DNA from: Antedon mediterranea
Taxonomy: Eukaryota; Echinodermata; Crinoidea; Comatulida; Antedonidae
DNA length: 64,000 nt
NCBI RefSeq assembly: GCF_964355755.1
Contig: NC_092671.1
Coordinates: 40,007,304 to 40,071,303, forward strand
Direction: 5' to 3'
Both the position numbers and the translations under genes were made by a program. The notes below the pieces were generated by a model. That model was given only the letters and a program-made list of their open reading frames with translations, was not told the DNA's origin and ran no database searches. Below are positions 1 to 15,300 of this stretch, one piece after another (positions within the stretch are counted from its first letter, which is position 1; every line of letters begins with the position of its first letter).

Positions 1-317
1 AAAGTTGTTTAATCAAAGATGGCAAGTAATTATCCAACCCCTGAGATACAGTGTTACAGAATAAAAGGAACTGACAGAATAACACCCAGTATTAGGTGTA
101 CACAAGTTTTATTCAAAGGCACCTTTTCAGGCATTGGCCTGGTCACACTGCGAGTGAAATGTTGAAATTATGACTGTCTGAAACTCTGTAATTAATACTG
201 TATATTTACTGTTTATGACCAATAGTAGGCCTACAGTCATGAGGGGTCTGGGTACTGGCAAATATAAAACAATGGGATTATATTCGAGCATAAGATTATA
301 CTATCATATATTAGTTA

Positions 318-458
318 AGCTCTGTCTACACTATCAAACTAGTTTGACAACAAAAGTGTGATGTGCTCAAATATGGTAGTTCTATGATCATCATGTCCAT
401 ATAATATGGGCACACACATCGATGCTTAAGCTCTGTCTACACTATCAAACTAGTTTGG
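318..458. mobile_element. Two partial copies of the AGCTCTGTC MITE family
   Basis: The terminal repeat AGCTCTGTCTACACTATCAA occurs at 318 and again at 429, each preceded by TTA. The first copy runs into the family's core (GTGATGTG, ATATGGTAG, CATCATGTCC) and stops without its far terminus. The second is only the first 30 bases. This looks like one truncated copy plus a second end. The flanks 1-317 and 459-579 show nothing else recognisable. Confidence 0.75.
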
Positions 459-579
459 AGAAGCTTACGGATGTCCCTGGACAGCGAACGCTGGGGACAT
501 ACTGACAAACCGACACATTTTAATGTTCACATTACCTTTCAACAGATATCAATAGTTGAGCAATCAATCAATCATGTTG

Positions 580-1180
580 TTAAAGGCCAGGTGCGGGCAA
601 AAAATTTCTATTGATCATACATTCCAATAATTATCGATCTATAGTTTCCCCATGTTTCATAATTGTTGGGATTTTATTTGTATTACAGGAGCTTGGTGAA
701 AATAAGCACTTTCTTATCAGTGGGGGGATAGTTCAAATTACACAGTAAAATCTCTATTCTTTTGTACACAAATTTTGAAAATAGAGAGGCATTTTAAAAA
801 GCTACGAAAAATAAACGGTGTGGTAAAAAATGTTATCAGATGACTAAATATAGGTAATATAACTTGAATTTTACATTTCTGATATTTTTATTCAACTTCA
901 GAATTTTATTTTCATGCTATAGTAAAAATTATCCACCGTATATCCATCATCTTTTTTCACCTTCTAGGGAGTCACCAGACATGTTATTACATTATGTTAA
1001 CTACCTAACTACTGAAAAAAAGTCTTCCTGGTTTTTTTGGCAGAATTTTGCAAAATTTTGTATTTGACCATATTAGGGGAAATTCATGGTTTTTCATCTT
1101 GATTTCTGTTACCAATATTTGATTTATGTACAATTAACCCGATATTATATTTAAAATCCATTCCTGTACCTGAGCTTTAA
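580..1180. mobile_element. Possible 0.6-kb terminal-inverted-repeat element
   Basis: The left end TTAAAGGCCAGGTGCGGG and the reverse complement of the right end, TTAAAGCTCAGGTACAGG, match at about 14 of 18 positions. The interior is AT-rich with no convincing reading frame. A single divergent pair of ends is weak evidence. Non-autonomous DNA transposon is the best reading. Confidence 0.4.
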
Positions 1181-1501
1181 AGCAACACACCTCAAAGGAA
1201 ATCTACTAATGATTCATTTGCAGCGCTTGCAATAGAATGAATATTGGTTGAATTTCCTTAGAGATAAGTTTTGTTTCATAATAACATTAATGTTGTGACT
1301 GATTTTACTTTATTACTGTATGTTTGATTCTAAGCTACAAATATATAACTATAATTTCAGAAAGATTTAGAAAGTCTAATTTCTAAAATCTGAATCACAC
1401 TGAATTAATTTGGTAAAAAGCTTTTCAAGTTTGTAGAGCTTGAGTCAGAAATTGGCAATGTTGGAAAATCAGGAGTTAATAATTAGTTTAAATTAATATA
1501 A

Positions 1502-1538
1502 CTAGATGGTACGCGAGCGAAGCGAGCGTACCATCTAG
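1502..1538. repeat. 37-bp palindrome
   Basis: CTAGATGGTACGC and its exact reverse complement flank an 11-base GAGCGAAGCGA centre that is itself nearly palindromic. It is locally GC-rich in AT-rich DNA. The stretch 1540-3300 has no gene, only a (TTTA)n microsatellite near 1965-1985. Confidence 0.6.
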
Positions 1539-3316
1539 GTCGTGCCCACAGATGGTTCTCGAATACACAGTAATTTCAGCGTAACAAAACTGGCGATTTC
1601 AAATGTACGTACCGCAGGACTATATACATTGTCGTTTACAGAAACGAATAAATAGACACGATGATTTATGTAGTCAACTAAAATTAGCACCCTGGGAATT
1701 ACTTCCGAAGGAGAAACTTATCACAAAATGAGTCCAAGTTTTTGATTTGGACTCATTTAAAGAAACCCAATTTGTGTTTTGTATGTAACATTAGGGTTCA
1801 GGGATGGGAAAGCGGATAGGTACAAAGAGGAACAATTTTTAAATATATTCTTTATCCACTCAGTAACGAAATATTGTTTTAATGTTTTATAGGCCTATAA
1901 ATAATACACAGTAAAGTAAGTATACAGTAAAACATTTGCGATTTAATACTTTTTTTATTTTATTTATTTATTTATTTATTTATTTTAAATATTCATTGTA
2001 CACTAATTTTCCCCGTGTATGGCAAGAGATTCATAATTATATTAGAGAACATTATTTATTTAGTTTAGTTAAAACTGTCACTGTCATAATCGATTGAAAT
2101 ATTAAAGTACCATGTCACGATACACCACTACGACGTTTATATTTGGTAATTATTAATTAATACAAACGTTGAGAAAGAACTGTCAGTATAAAGTTTATTT
2201 GTATATAATAATGTGTTTATATATCTAACAGTAGAGCCTATCCACAATCTCGCAAGTTTATTCTCAAAGGGCCCATATATTTACCTACCGTATGTGTTAA
2301 ACCAAGGGCTCCTAAATTTACCTACAGTACTTGTGTTAAACCAAACTCTGGCAGACTGAGAGATTGGGATGTTCCATTCATCGCAAATCAACAGATTTGT
2401 ATAATCGTATATTAAATCTATCAAAATAGTATTTTTTAAAGAAAATCGGCCTGTCTTCAAAATTATGATGGTGTACTCTAGCTGTTCAACCGGTTTTCAG
2501 CTATTAAAAACAATTATCGTAGGAGGAGATAGGAAAATGCGAAGCCTCCTCGCATTTTTGTGGCAGGTATTTTTCAAGATGGACATCCATTAGACAGTGT
2601 ATACCACGGTCGGAAAACACCCCTATTTGGGGCAAATCGTTGAACCTAAATTTGTTTTAATCGTCAATAACTAATTATCTAACTTATATTAATTAGTAAA
2701 CAGGGTTACATCAGGTGGTTAAAATCAGTACCGAAAGTACGAACCAACTTTATATACCATCGAGTAAAAATTATAGAAGTAAGGCGCGATTTACCGAATT
2801 TTGCCCTTACGTAAATTTATATATAGATGTTATTTATTGTAAATAGTTGTACAATCATGATTAAATGTATTTCTACTATAAGTTAAAACATAAATAAAAT
2901 AGAGTCTGTGAAGAAAATGAACTTTTAAACTGTACAGGTTAACCCAGTGGTGGTATATGTCTTTATTATTATCATGTTTTCACATAAACCAATTTACAAT
3001 ATTATCCAAAAAGTAGACAATATTGATAACAATATGGTTAACATGTCTTTAAACAGAACACTTTATGGGTCAATTATTGAGTGATTCACCAAAGTTTGTG
3101 AACTTGAAAGGAATGCATGGGATAACCTGAAGAAAAAGTTGGTTACATCATAATGAAGTATTATCTTCACAATATTATTACTGTACAGCCACAAACCACT
3201 GCATACTCCAGCAGAAATTCTAGGAAGATGAACTACTTTTGGCTTTTGTGGTTTTGAACTTGAACTAGCCTGATGGACATAGATAACAGTCACCTAGTTA
3301 AAGATGGAACTCCCTA

Positions 3317-6300
3317 CTACAAACCTGGGCTGGGTATTCTTGGCAGAGGTGTTTTAGGTTTTTCCACAACAATTTCTGCAATTTTTTTGATTGGTTTTTC
3401 TTTTTTCCTTTTCTCTCTCTTTTTTCGTGGTTGCCGTGTTCCTATTGGTGACATCATTGTTGATTCATTTTCTTTTAGTTTAACTTCAGGACTCATAGCT
3501 GTATGAAATCAAAAGAATTTATACAAAATTAACATACTTATTAATTAAAGTTATGTATAACATATTCTAGAGTCATGAACTTATTATTTATCTATCCAGA
3601 TAAGTTTTAAAATCCAGAGTTATTCAGTTTAAAGAAATAATTTAGATGCTTTATTTGTCCTTTGTATACTGCTCCAATTAATATTGTACAGCGCTTTAGC
3701 CTTTTTTTGGAAAAGCGCTTTATAAATCTATATAGTATAGTATTGTCAGAGTAAGGAGTTGTCATACTAACCTTTGGGTGGGGGCATAGGGAATAGGTCC
3801 GGGGGTGCAGGGGGTAGGTCTGGTAGTTGATGAAGTGATGGTGCCATTCTAATATTCACTCGATCTACATCTTCAATCTTAACCATATCACTACTGACAA
3901 ATGAGTTTGGGGGTACTAATGTCTGTTTTACTGAGTGTGATATCGGATCAACATTGTTCACTGACTGGGAAAGTGCGTTATTAGTTGGAACTGACTGGGC
4001 TGACTGTCCATTGTTGATGGATATTGACTGAGAAGTTAGTTCATCCCTATTTGTAATTTTTTTGTCTGGTTTGGTAATAGATTCAGAAAAGCTTTTCCAA
4101 GTATATGTACCAGTAAAGACGGTTAATTGTTCTACAATTAAACAAAATAATAATTTATTTTATTTTATATATTTAAGCAATTGAGTGCTTTCTTTTCCTT
4201 TTTACAAACACAATCAAGTTAAAATCAACAGAAACAAAGATTAAGCAAATCTTTGTAAGTGGAGTTGCATTTATTGTGAAATAAAATTTTAAAAAATTAT
4301 GTAAATCAAATACATCCTGGAATTTGAATGAGAAACATACCTAGAAAGAATGGAGTTTCTACAATGAATTTGCAATAATGAATTGTCTTGTCAGCTGGCA
4401 ATGCTATGATAGTAGGTTGAACATGGAAACTGCTGATGTCACTCCCCCAGCCATCTTCACCTTCCCAGGGGACAACAGATGGGAATCTAGAAGCAGCTGG
4501 TGGATATGAAAGGCCTACTGGAGCTAAAGAAACAACATCAAGGAAACACATGGTTAACTAAAACACTAATAAAGGTTTCAGAAAAAAATAGATAAATGTA
4601 TGTAGTTTAGTAATTGATACTTTTTGTGTAGTTTTAAAGTCAAGAGAGGGTAAGCACCTCACCACCTGTTAAACAACTACAATTATTTTCTCATACCAAA
4701 TTGGAACAAAATTGAGATTTCTCAAGTTTATGGGGCAATTGTTATTTATCATATTATTGGAAATTTGGTTAAAACCAGTCATGACTTTAGTTTCAACCAA
4801 TTTTTCAAATTGTAGTAATCTAATTAAAGTTATTAAAAAAAATAAAGCCACAAAAAAGTGTACATAAAGACCAAAAGGATATTTATGAGGGCAGCAGACA
4901 AAATAAGTTTATAGAATTTAAGACTAAACTTCTTCAATTAGTCTGCATTGTATTTCTACAGGACCAACATCTGAATTTAAATTTATTATATACTGTACTC
5001 CCCTGTTTTTTTTAATTTCAAATAGTCTTACAATCTGTGTTGCTAAGAGTGTAGTCTGTTAACAGACATGTTATTTCATTCAATTTCAACAAATAAATAT
5101 TAAAAAGACAATACAGTATGTAAAGTATATCAAATATAATAGTGTACAAACATCAATAATATAACAATATTAAATATAAATTACTATAAAATAGCATGAT
5201 ATTGATAAATCTTTCAAAGCTTTATAATTATGAACCATGCTCTCATATTAATAAATAATTCCATGTGTGTTTTTTCCTTCTCTTGTATGCCATTCAGTGA
5301 TTGACAATCAAATCATTTTACTTGAAGTTGTCTACTTAAGAAAAGTATTAAGTCATGCAGCGAGACAAAAAGATCATAACCTCCATTAAGAAAAAATATG
5401 GAACTTAGACAGCATGAAATATGAAAGGTTCAATCTTCTTCTTCTTCTAATTGTGTATGTTTGAATTGAATATGTACTTTTTACTTCAATAATAGAGCAA
5501 CACATCTAGGCTAATTGTCAAGTTTAAGCTACATCTCTTAAGCTCTGTCTGCACTATCAAACTAGTTTGACGTGATGTGCCTAAATATGGTAGTGATATG
5601 ACATCATCGTGTCCATATATGGGCACATCACATTTTTTTGTCACATAAAATTTGATAGTATAGACAGAGCTTTAAAGTAGGTTAATTATCAAGTTTTAGC
5701 TACATCTCTAATATACTATTTATGTCCATAATTTCTACACACAACACGATTGCCATTCATGTAGAGATATTTCAAAGTAAACACTTTTATAACTATCTCT
5801 CAATATAAAAAGAATAAATGAAATAGCTGCTTAAGTATCAGAATGGATACTTAAGTACCTGTCTCCACTCGTAATTATGTGTGCGACATATTAAATATTT
5901 CATAATCAAATTGTGTTAGTATTGAGTATCAAAGTATTTATGTTTAACCAGTGACATTTAGTTGTAAAAAGTGGGTTATATTTTAAGTTTCATTTTTAGC
6001 TTGTTAGAGCGAAACTTTGAATGTATACTTTGTGTTTGTCTGTATGCAATAGCATAAATCATTGAAAAGTTAAACAATTCCAACTTACATAACAAAACAA
6101 ATGTATGAAAATGACTGTAATAAACAATAATAAAGGTTAAATTGCATTTAACATTTAAAAACACACCTACACAAATCTGAGAAGGATTAAAGGAATTCTA
6201 TAATGAATCAATTTACTGACAAAATAATTTAACAAAAACATAAAATAAATTTGAAATTTGATTTGATATTGAATTTGTATGTTATATTGAATAGGAATTT

Positions 6301-9300
6301 AAGAGAAAACCTAGAGAAAGACATAAACAAATCAATATTATTAAATTAGACGACAACACTAAGGATTATATCAAAGATTAAGGACATTAAGAAAACACCT
6401 ACACAAGTCTGAAAGGATTAACGGATAAAAGGGTAAACAATCAACCAATTAGTGGAGAGTAACAAATGTTTAATCAAATCTTAAATAAAGTTAAATATTG
6501 TAAATTGCTAGCATTTAAGAAAACACCTACACAAATCTCAAAAGAAATTAAAATTGATGAAAATATAAATGATAAAAGACAAAAATATTAGCAACATTTA
6601 AAGCAAATGTCATTTGTAGCTTGTGGTAGTACTTTATGCATTAAACAAGGAATAAGTATATACTTAAATTGCACTATATATATAAATACACCTACACACA
6701 TCTTATGCAATAAAAGCTAAATGAGCTAAATAAAGAAACCTTTTGAATGATACTTGAATTGTGTTGGTTTTTTTTGACAATGATATTTAGTAATAGTTTT
6801 ATTTGATTAAAATTAAAGTAAAGTAAGTTAGTAAATGTCATATTGCTCAGGGTACAAACTTGGTTGAGCAATTGACACATTTTATAAATGATTGGATTGG
6901 TGCCCAGGCTAAGTCTGCAATGGCTAGATTAGCAAACTTACTTGGTGTAGTAGTACAAATAGACCACTGTTAAATCCCAACTAACAGGCAATGTTAACCT
7001 AATATTTATATATTCAACATATGATTTGAAATATATATATATATGCAAACAGAAAAGTTAGTTACAAGTAATTTGATTGATTTGATTTATTCAATATCGG
7101 CTCATTACAATTACAACAGAATACATAAAAATATATAATGAAACAAAAAGCCAGGATTGTCACAAGCGAACCCAATCACTGTTTAAAGACTTTCCTTTAA
7201 CATAAATAAAATATAATATAAATATAAAATAAATGACGAGAAAAAATTAATTAATAAAAATCTAAGACATTAATTAAACAAACCTTAAGGCAAAAACCAC
7301 TTTTGCCTTAAAGAAATTCCTAAGTCAAATACTATTTTATTTAAGTTAAATTTAACACTAACATTTAAACAAATTTTAAGACTTAAAAAAATCAACTTAT
7401 GTTAAAATCTATCAATTTTTTATGTTACCACTTATCTACATTTTCTGTTTTTATTTAAAGCAATTACCAAAATATTGTTTAACCCCTTCATTTACCTTGA
7501 TAAACTGTTACTGCAAAATTACTAGAACAGAAAAGTTATCTAAAAGTATAACATTAAATATCTACACATAACACTTTCACATTGGCACTAGACATTCACA
7601 CCACCTGTTGTTACATTTTTCCTAATACATTTAATTGCAACGTTTCATTACAAAGTTTTCATCATACATGGGGTTGTGATCACATCTAAAATAAACCCTA
7701 CTAGCTACTGGAAGGCATGATACAAGCTAAACAAATAGCCTCACTTGCCCAAGATCGAAAAGTCTTGTAATCGTCTTCTCTGCAGCCGAAGGATAGATAG
7801 ATAGCTACTGGAACTGAAACTGTTTTGGTACGCATATCAGGTAAAAGGAAATTTTCAAATTAGCTGGAACAACAAACATACAGTAGGGTCACAATTTTTT
7901 CTAATTGAATGGGCGGGCAATTTGATGTGATTTGGGTGGGAAGTATAGCTTAAGAAACAATTATGTTGTCTGGGGTTGGTTATGCTGTTACAGGTTTTCC
8001 CTTGGGTTTAGTAAAGGAAATTACAGATTAAAGTAATCATCAACTGGAATTTGTCACTCCCAATACTGGCCTGGGAAAGATGGGAGAGCCTGGAATGTCA
8101 TGCAAGTGTGAATCAGCAATTACTTGCATATTACTAATGTTAAACCTACTTAATTTTTATTTTCACTCAATTTGACTTAAGTATTTTTCAACCCAGTTAT
8201 GATTAAACCCTTTAAAATATGTATTTCAAAAAAGAGGCTAAATCCTGTCACTGTCATAGGTTTCTTATGTTTATTTGTATTGTATATGTGTTTATTGACA
8301 AATAAATGAAATGAGGTTTACAAGGAGCAGCAATTTCTAAGTTCCAATACAGAAAGTACTGTGAACCAATCATAATTAGAAAGAATAGAATATAGATTAG
8401 TTTTTTAAGTTCAAAAACTTGTATTCAATAATGATTATCAGCAAGAAAATAAAGGAAAATAGAACAAAATAATAACTAAATAAAAACTTTGTGTAGAGAC
8501 TAAAATAGTGAAACATTTCAAGAGTTAGTTTAAGTAAAGCTAAAAATTATTGTAAAAGCAGAAAAAACTATTAAAAAAAATCCTATCAGAGAATATAATA
8601 CATGGAACAATTTTTTTGTTATTAACTACAAAAACACAAATACCGACAAAAGTTATACAAAATACACATTTTGTAAAGCCTCCAGACATGCCAGTTTGTA
8701 AATGGATTAAGAAGGATTTAATAAGAATTTGAAGATTATCCAATTGATCCTTTATTGTACTCTCAAAGATGTGATAATCTGATTCTTTCAAGTAGATCAT
8801 TTAAAAATAGGAAACACTGGTGAAATTCCCATAATTGAGATTTTGAATTTGACACAGAAAACAGAGAAAATAAACCACAAAAGACATACAAATGTGGAGT
8901 TGTCATTGAGATGCTATAGATTAATATAGATTTGTAATTGCAGAGTAAAATTTAACAAAGGAAAACAGTTCATATTAGCGAATCAGAAATGATCTGGCAC
9001 AGAAAAGAGAGTGAAAAACCACAAAAGACATACACATGTGCAGTTGTCAATGAGACGCTATATATTAATATAGATTTATACATTTATTCAGTGAATCTTT
9101 AATTAAAGAGTAAAATTTAACAAAGAAAAAAAGAAAAATTATTCAAATCAAAATGAATTTGACACTGAAAGAAGAGAAGGGAAAAACCCACAAAAGACAT
9201 ACAAATGTGGAGTATAGTATAATATAGATTTATAAATTTAGTCAGTGAATCTTTACCTTTTTTTAGAGTAAAATTGTTAACAACGGAAAAGAGTTCATCT

Positions 9301-12300
9301 TAGCGAATGAAACGTAGACACTGCAGGATGTTACATGAATGCATAGCAGACTAATAACTTTAAGTATTATTTAAGTCAATCATATCCATATGGGCTTAGA
9401 CAAACTTTACATTAACTCACATTGCACATTAGTTTCTCTTAATCGTGCTGACAACCTTAATCACATTCTCAATGTAAAATTAATCTTATTTTTTAAAGCG
9501 TAATCTTGAGGGGATTCTTTAGCAATCTACATGAACTTTCGATTCTACCTGTTTAAAAAAAAACCAAGCGGACGCTTAACCGATTCATTCTTAAGAAAGC
9601 TTTCACTTAAACGCCTGCTTGACATCCAGGTCAGTTAATTAGTGAGTTTAAAAAGCTGTTATTGATGCTGTTGCTACGGTTACATTTAAGATATTACATT
9701 GCAAATCTATTTCAGGAATTAGTTTTGAGTAGAAATTTCCGGTTGGCAACTTTATATTACTAGTCACTAATGATTTGGATTACTATTCTCTGCATTTATC
9801 ATACAGTATTATATTCAATAATGCCACATTAAAAATGTTTTATTATTTCTTGTGCTTTAGAAACCACTGGACTACGTTGAAACCAAAACATACAATAAAG
9901 CTATTGCAAATATTTAAATATAGATAGACAAACTCCAAACCAAAGATACTTATATAGTGATTTTTTTGTGTGATTTTCAGCTGATTTTATTAAAATTAGG
10001 TTTCAGTACAAAAACAATTTAGCATTCTGTTGAATTTGTATATCGTATTACATTTTACTTTGTTTGAATAAAGATAACAAATGTACAGTTAGGGCCTGTT
10101 TCTGCTGAGCAGAAATAATCGATTATTAACCGTTTATTTTTTTAATCGATTATTTTTGGGCAGCAGAAACGGCGCAAAATAAAATAACCGATTAAAAATA
10201 ACCGATTAAAAACACTCAATACATTGCGTGTTTTAATCGATTATTTCTTGTTTTAACCGATTATTGCGGAGCAGTTTTGAGCTGCAACACAAATAGCGAT
10301 TATTGACCTCACTTTGACCTCTAGAGTATGACAAACTTCACTTCACAAAGCATGCTGTTTATTTGCGCGATATCGACGACGATCAGCAAAACCACGATCG
10401 GGATGTAGACCGAATAACAATCAAATGTTAAACATTTGATTTTTATTTTTTTGTGGGGGAGAATTATACCGAGAGACTCCAGGATTCTGTATTACAAGTA
10501 CACCCGTTACATACCACCAGTCCAGGCTAACGATGTTTTACATGTCATTTTTTAGGCCTGTTGTCTGTTGACTTGTTTCGGTAGAAATATATAGCCTATA
10601 ATAGGCCTAGCAGGCCGAAGGTAGAACCAACGAACGGCGAAACGAACTTTTTTCGCCGACGTGTCCTTATTAATATAACATCATTATTCTGTTGTATGTG
10701 GTACGGTAGTAGGCCTAGATGTTTATTTTACAAATAATATAGCTTTAGGTAAGAGTAATTTTTAATCCTACATGTGAGAGCATAGAGATATTATTATGGT
10801 GAGAGTTTTAGGCAGCGATAGGATGTAAACAAACCAACTCTCATCGGCCTTTCATAACTTGAACTGCGCTGTGGGGGAATGATGACGTGATTTAAAAAAC
10901 CGATTACCTGAATAACCGTAGCAATTTTCAATTGCAACGCGATTATTTTTGTGGTTTGCGGTGACTGGAAAAAATCGATTATTTTGATTTTTTCAGCAGA
11001 AACAGACCCTAAGTCTCCAAAGAATTGTCTTACTTGGGTCCATATACAGACTGGAGAGTTAACTGTACTCAGACTGGAGAGTTAACTGTACTCAGACTGG
11101 AAAGTTAACTGTACTCAGACTGGAGAGTTAACTGTACTCAGACTGGAGAGTTAACTGTACTCAGACTGGAGAGTGAACTGTACTCAAACTGAAGAGTTAA
11201 CTGTACTCAGACTGGAGAGTTACCTGTACTCAGACTGGAGAGTTAACTGTACTCAGACTGGAGAGTTAACTGTACTCAAACTGAAGAGTAACCGTACTCT
11301 CAAGAGAAGCGATAGACATCAAAAGCAGTGCACATCAGTGACTACCACTAGACTGTGCAATATACAGACACAACTAAATTACTATTTTTACTTTTTCTAA
11401 CCAAACAACAAAACTTGTCATGTGATATGTCAATCACATGTCAATCATTTTATGACATCAATCAACGCAGCTGCCTCAACAAGAACTTCAAATAAAAACA
11501 TAATTAATAAAAATATAACACATTTGACAAACAAGCGTAACCTGTGATGTATTGAGGTACATACTTACTTGTTTTTGGGACAGTGGTAGATGGAAAACTA
11601 TCGCATGATACAATACCTACAAAAATAAAAAATGATGTTACATCAATACTAGGTCTACAATAACAATTTATGCTTTCAATAAAATGATTAAAAGTTGTTC
11701 AACGTTCAATACCATTTATTATAAATACAGCGAGTATAATCAAATAAAGAATTGAAATGAATAACGAACAAGTACCATCTATATTATGACTAACATTAGT
11801 ACATTGTACTCATCTTCAGCTAAGGCAATAGACAAATAATTATGGTACAATTAAAAACACAATGTGTTCATTAGGTCAGAAAAAAAAGCATAAACAAAGC
11901 TCCACAAACAAGATCAATAAAACTTCAAAACTATAAAAACAATAAAAAAAAAAAATTTTGTTAAACTATAAAATTGATGATGGATCAAACAGTTTCATAA
12001 AACTCCTATAAAAGTAATAATTAGTTATTCATATTTAAATATCTGGGATCATTGGAATGAGACTATCGAACCGTCAATTATGTATTTTCAGAATGCTGGG
12101 CAAATAATATGGTGAAACATACAAATAAGTCTACAAAATAAGAAGTCTTTACAATATAATCCTGACCTTGGATGTACTGTATAGGGATCAGATTTATTTT
12201 GGACAGCAACTTATGTGTAGACATTTTTACTCCAGGGAGGAAAGAAATTGCATGAAAATGGAGAAGTTTATGATGACAAGGTATACCAAGACTAGCAAGG

Positions 12301-15300
12301 AACAAACAAGATCCAGCAACAAAAGGAAGAGAGCCAGGAACAAGGGTTTTAGAGCCGGCAAGAGGGTACAAGAGTCTTTCAAACGGCTTAAATATATTTG
12401 ATTATTTACGTCAAACAATTAACACAAGTACCTCAATACTCACTTGGTGATCATTAAATAATTTTAAAAGGGAACTTGAATTTGAAACAGAAAAAGGAAA
12501 TGAAGAGAAGGAAATTAAATCAATGTAGACATAGAGGTGTGCCAAGTAAGACACATATCAAGACAAAAAAAACACACACAAAAAAAACTCCTGGATACAC
12601 ATATGGAAAATTATAGTTGAATAATTATAAATGAGCAAAGTTAGATACAAACATTAGGACACAAAAAAAACCACAGTTTGAAGTGAGCCAACTAAAACAA
12701 ATATAAAGAAACCAAATGCATGCACTTTGAATATAAAGTACAGTACATGTTTAAAGTACATAGTTTTAAAATTATCAGTAATTTAGAAAAGAACATGTTT
12801 CTAGAAATCTATTTGTTATTATTACTATTTATTTATTATCTTAATGTAACTAGTTTTTAGTGGGCTTCCAATCACAAGTTTTTATCAATTTTCATTCCTC
12901 TCATGTTTTTGTTTTGGTGAGATGAATAAAATTACAATTAATCAAAATCAATACTGTATGAGGCTAAACCAAAACAATTACAATTTTAAACATCGTTTAT
13001 TTGCGCTAAATAAATCTATTATAATTATTATATGCTACTACTGTACATATTACAGTTAAACAAGTTAACAAAAACAATAACTTTGTTAACTTTGTTGATC
13101 ATTTTTGTTTTTGATTATGATCATCCAACATAAAGCAGTGTAAAGTTTCTACACAGAGTAAAGTTGATGCTTTCTATTACAAACTGATCACTGCTATTAA
13201 TAAGTTTTTCCCGTTGAAAAATATTAAAACGCACAATACTGATAAACCTTGGCTAACACAAAATATCAGAAATTCTATTTCTGAACGCCAAAAAGCGTTT
13301 AAATCCAATAACTTAACCCATTGGAAAGCTTGCAGAAACAAAGTCAAGAGGGAAATCATTAAAGCTAAAGTAAAATTTAATGTAGATAGAGTTAGACACC
13401 TGCAAAAAACTGACCCAGGTAAATGGCACCAACAGGTCAGAGTTATGACAAACACTAAGAAAATTGATCTCAATATACCAGTTCCTGAAATCTCTCCATT
13501 GGATCATAAATCCATTGCTAATGTCATCAATGACTTGTTTACTAACATTAGTGCTCACATCCCTTTTCTAAATAAAACTCAACTCCCTGCATTCCTTCCC
13601 TCTGACAAACCTGCACCTAAACTTCATCCTTGGGATATTTATAAAAAATTAAGATCTATTAAAGAAAACAAGGCCTGCGGACCAGATTTGGTCCCACCCA
13701 AAATTGTTAAATTATTTGCCATGGAGTTTTGTGAACCACTTTGTGATATACTCAACTGTTCTTTTTCTGAAGGCATTGTCCCTTCTCAGTGGAAAAAGGC
13801 AGTTGTAGTCCCTGTGCCCAAGGTTCAGCCTCCTACTATTGACAAACTCAGACCTATCTCCATTACTTCTGTGTTTGCCAAAGTAGCTGAGGAGTTTATC
13901 ACTGACTGGATCTTACAAGATATAAGTTCAAAAATCGATGTTAACCAGTTTGGAAATGTTAAGGGTTTGTCTACTGCTCATTACCTGACCCACTTGGTGC
14001 ATTATCTCTGTCAAGGTGCTGAGAATAAGCACAATGTTGGTACCATGGTTCTTACTGATTTCTCCAAGGCCTTTGATCTTATCGACCATACCATCCTTGT
14101 TAATAAGATCATTGATATTGGTGTCAGGGGGGCTTTGGTACCATGGTTGTGTGATTTTCTTTTTATGCGTATGCAGTGTGTCAAATATAATGGTACCTTA
14201 TCTAATTACTCTTACTTAAAAGCTGGTGTCCCACAGGGAACCAAGTTAGGCCCTTTATGTTTCCAGATCATGATCAACGATGCTGGTACAAATGCTAAAA
14301 CTAAGTATCTGAAATATGTAGATGATCTTACATTTTGTGAAAATCGTAAGCTCTCATTGCCTGGTTTTTTACAAGATGATCTTAATTCTTTTTTCCGCTG
14401 GTGTAACGACAACTGTTTAGTGCTTAACCCCAAAAAATGTCAGGCCCTTAAGGTGTGTTTCAGTTCTACCCAACCTTCACACGTTGACATACACTTGGGA
14501 ACTGATAAGCTCCAATATGTTAATAAAGCCAAGATCCTGGGAGTTTTTTTTCAAGACAACCTTAAATGGGACTGTCATATTGATTCCATCATCACTAAAG
14601 CTTCCAGGAAACTTTTCTTTTTACGATCACTAAAACGATTTGGTTTTAACATTGAAGAGCTTAAATTGACCTTTTGTGGTTACATTAAACCAGTTGTTGA
14701 GTATGCTGATGTTGTTTGGCATTCTGGCCTGTCTAGTAGATTAAGCGATTGTATTGAAAATGTTCAAAAGAGGGCTTGCCGTATAATGTTAGGCAATGAT
14801 TACTTTTCTTACTCTGGTGCCCTTGAATTTCTTAAATTAGAGACTTTGGCTCAAAGAAGGGTGGAGCATTGTCGCAAGTTCGCTGAGTATCTCCCCAAAA
14901 TTAAACAAACAGCTGATTTAATCCCACCGACCAGACATAGCTGTCATGGTAGGAATTTAAGAAATAAAAACAAAATTACCCAGCTAGCGTCTAAAACATC
15001 CAGATTTACCAATAGCCCTATACCCTACTTCATCAAATTACTGAATTCTTAATTTTCTCCCCTGCTAGTTTGCGACTGCTCTCCCCTTCTTTGTTGTTTT
15101 TTTTGTTTTCATATTTTTTATATATATTTATATTTTTGATATGACATGTATTTTACACGCAATTTGGCTCTTAGCCACGAGTTGTAATTTTGGTCAATTT
15201 TTTTGATATTTGAAATAAAAGTGAATAATAATGATTGACTATTTTGTTAAGACACTAAATGTGTCGGCAACACGACGTCTGACTGACAGAACTCACAACG

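Noticed and set aside
3063-3293. Downstream minus-strand frame (ASSSSKPQKPKVVHLPRIS) as a further exon of the unrecognised gene
   Set aside because: The composition is suggestive, but the phase-1 donor at 3324 joined to the acceptor at about 3271 gives an immediate TAG; left unresolved.
3273-3506. 77-aa plus-strand frame with hydrophobic stretch, possible membrane protein
   Set aside because: It is the antisense of the last exon of the unrecognised gene, whose basic Lys/Arg run appears as Phe/Leu on the other strand.
12078-12418. Overlapping frames of 63-97 aa on both strands
   Set aside because: No splice context, start context or recognisable motif; three frames open at once suggests composition only.
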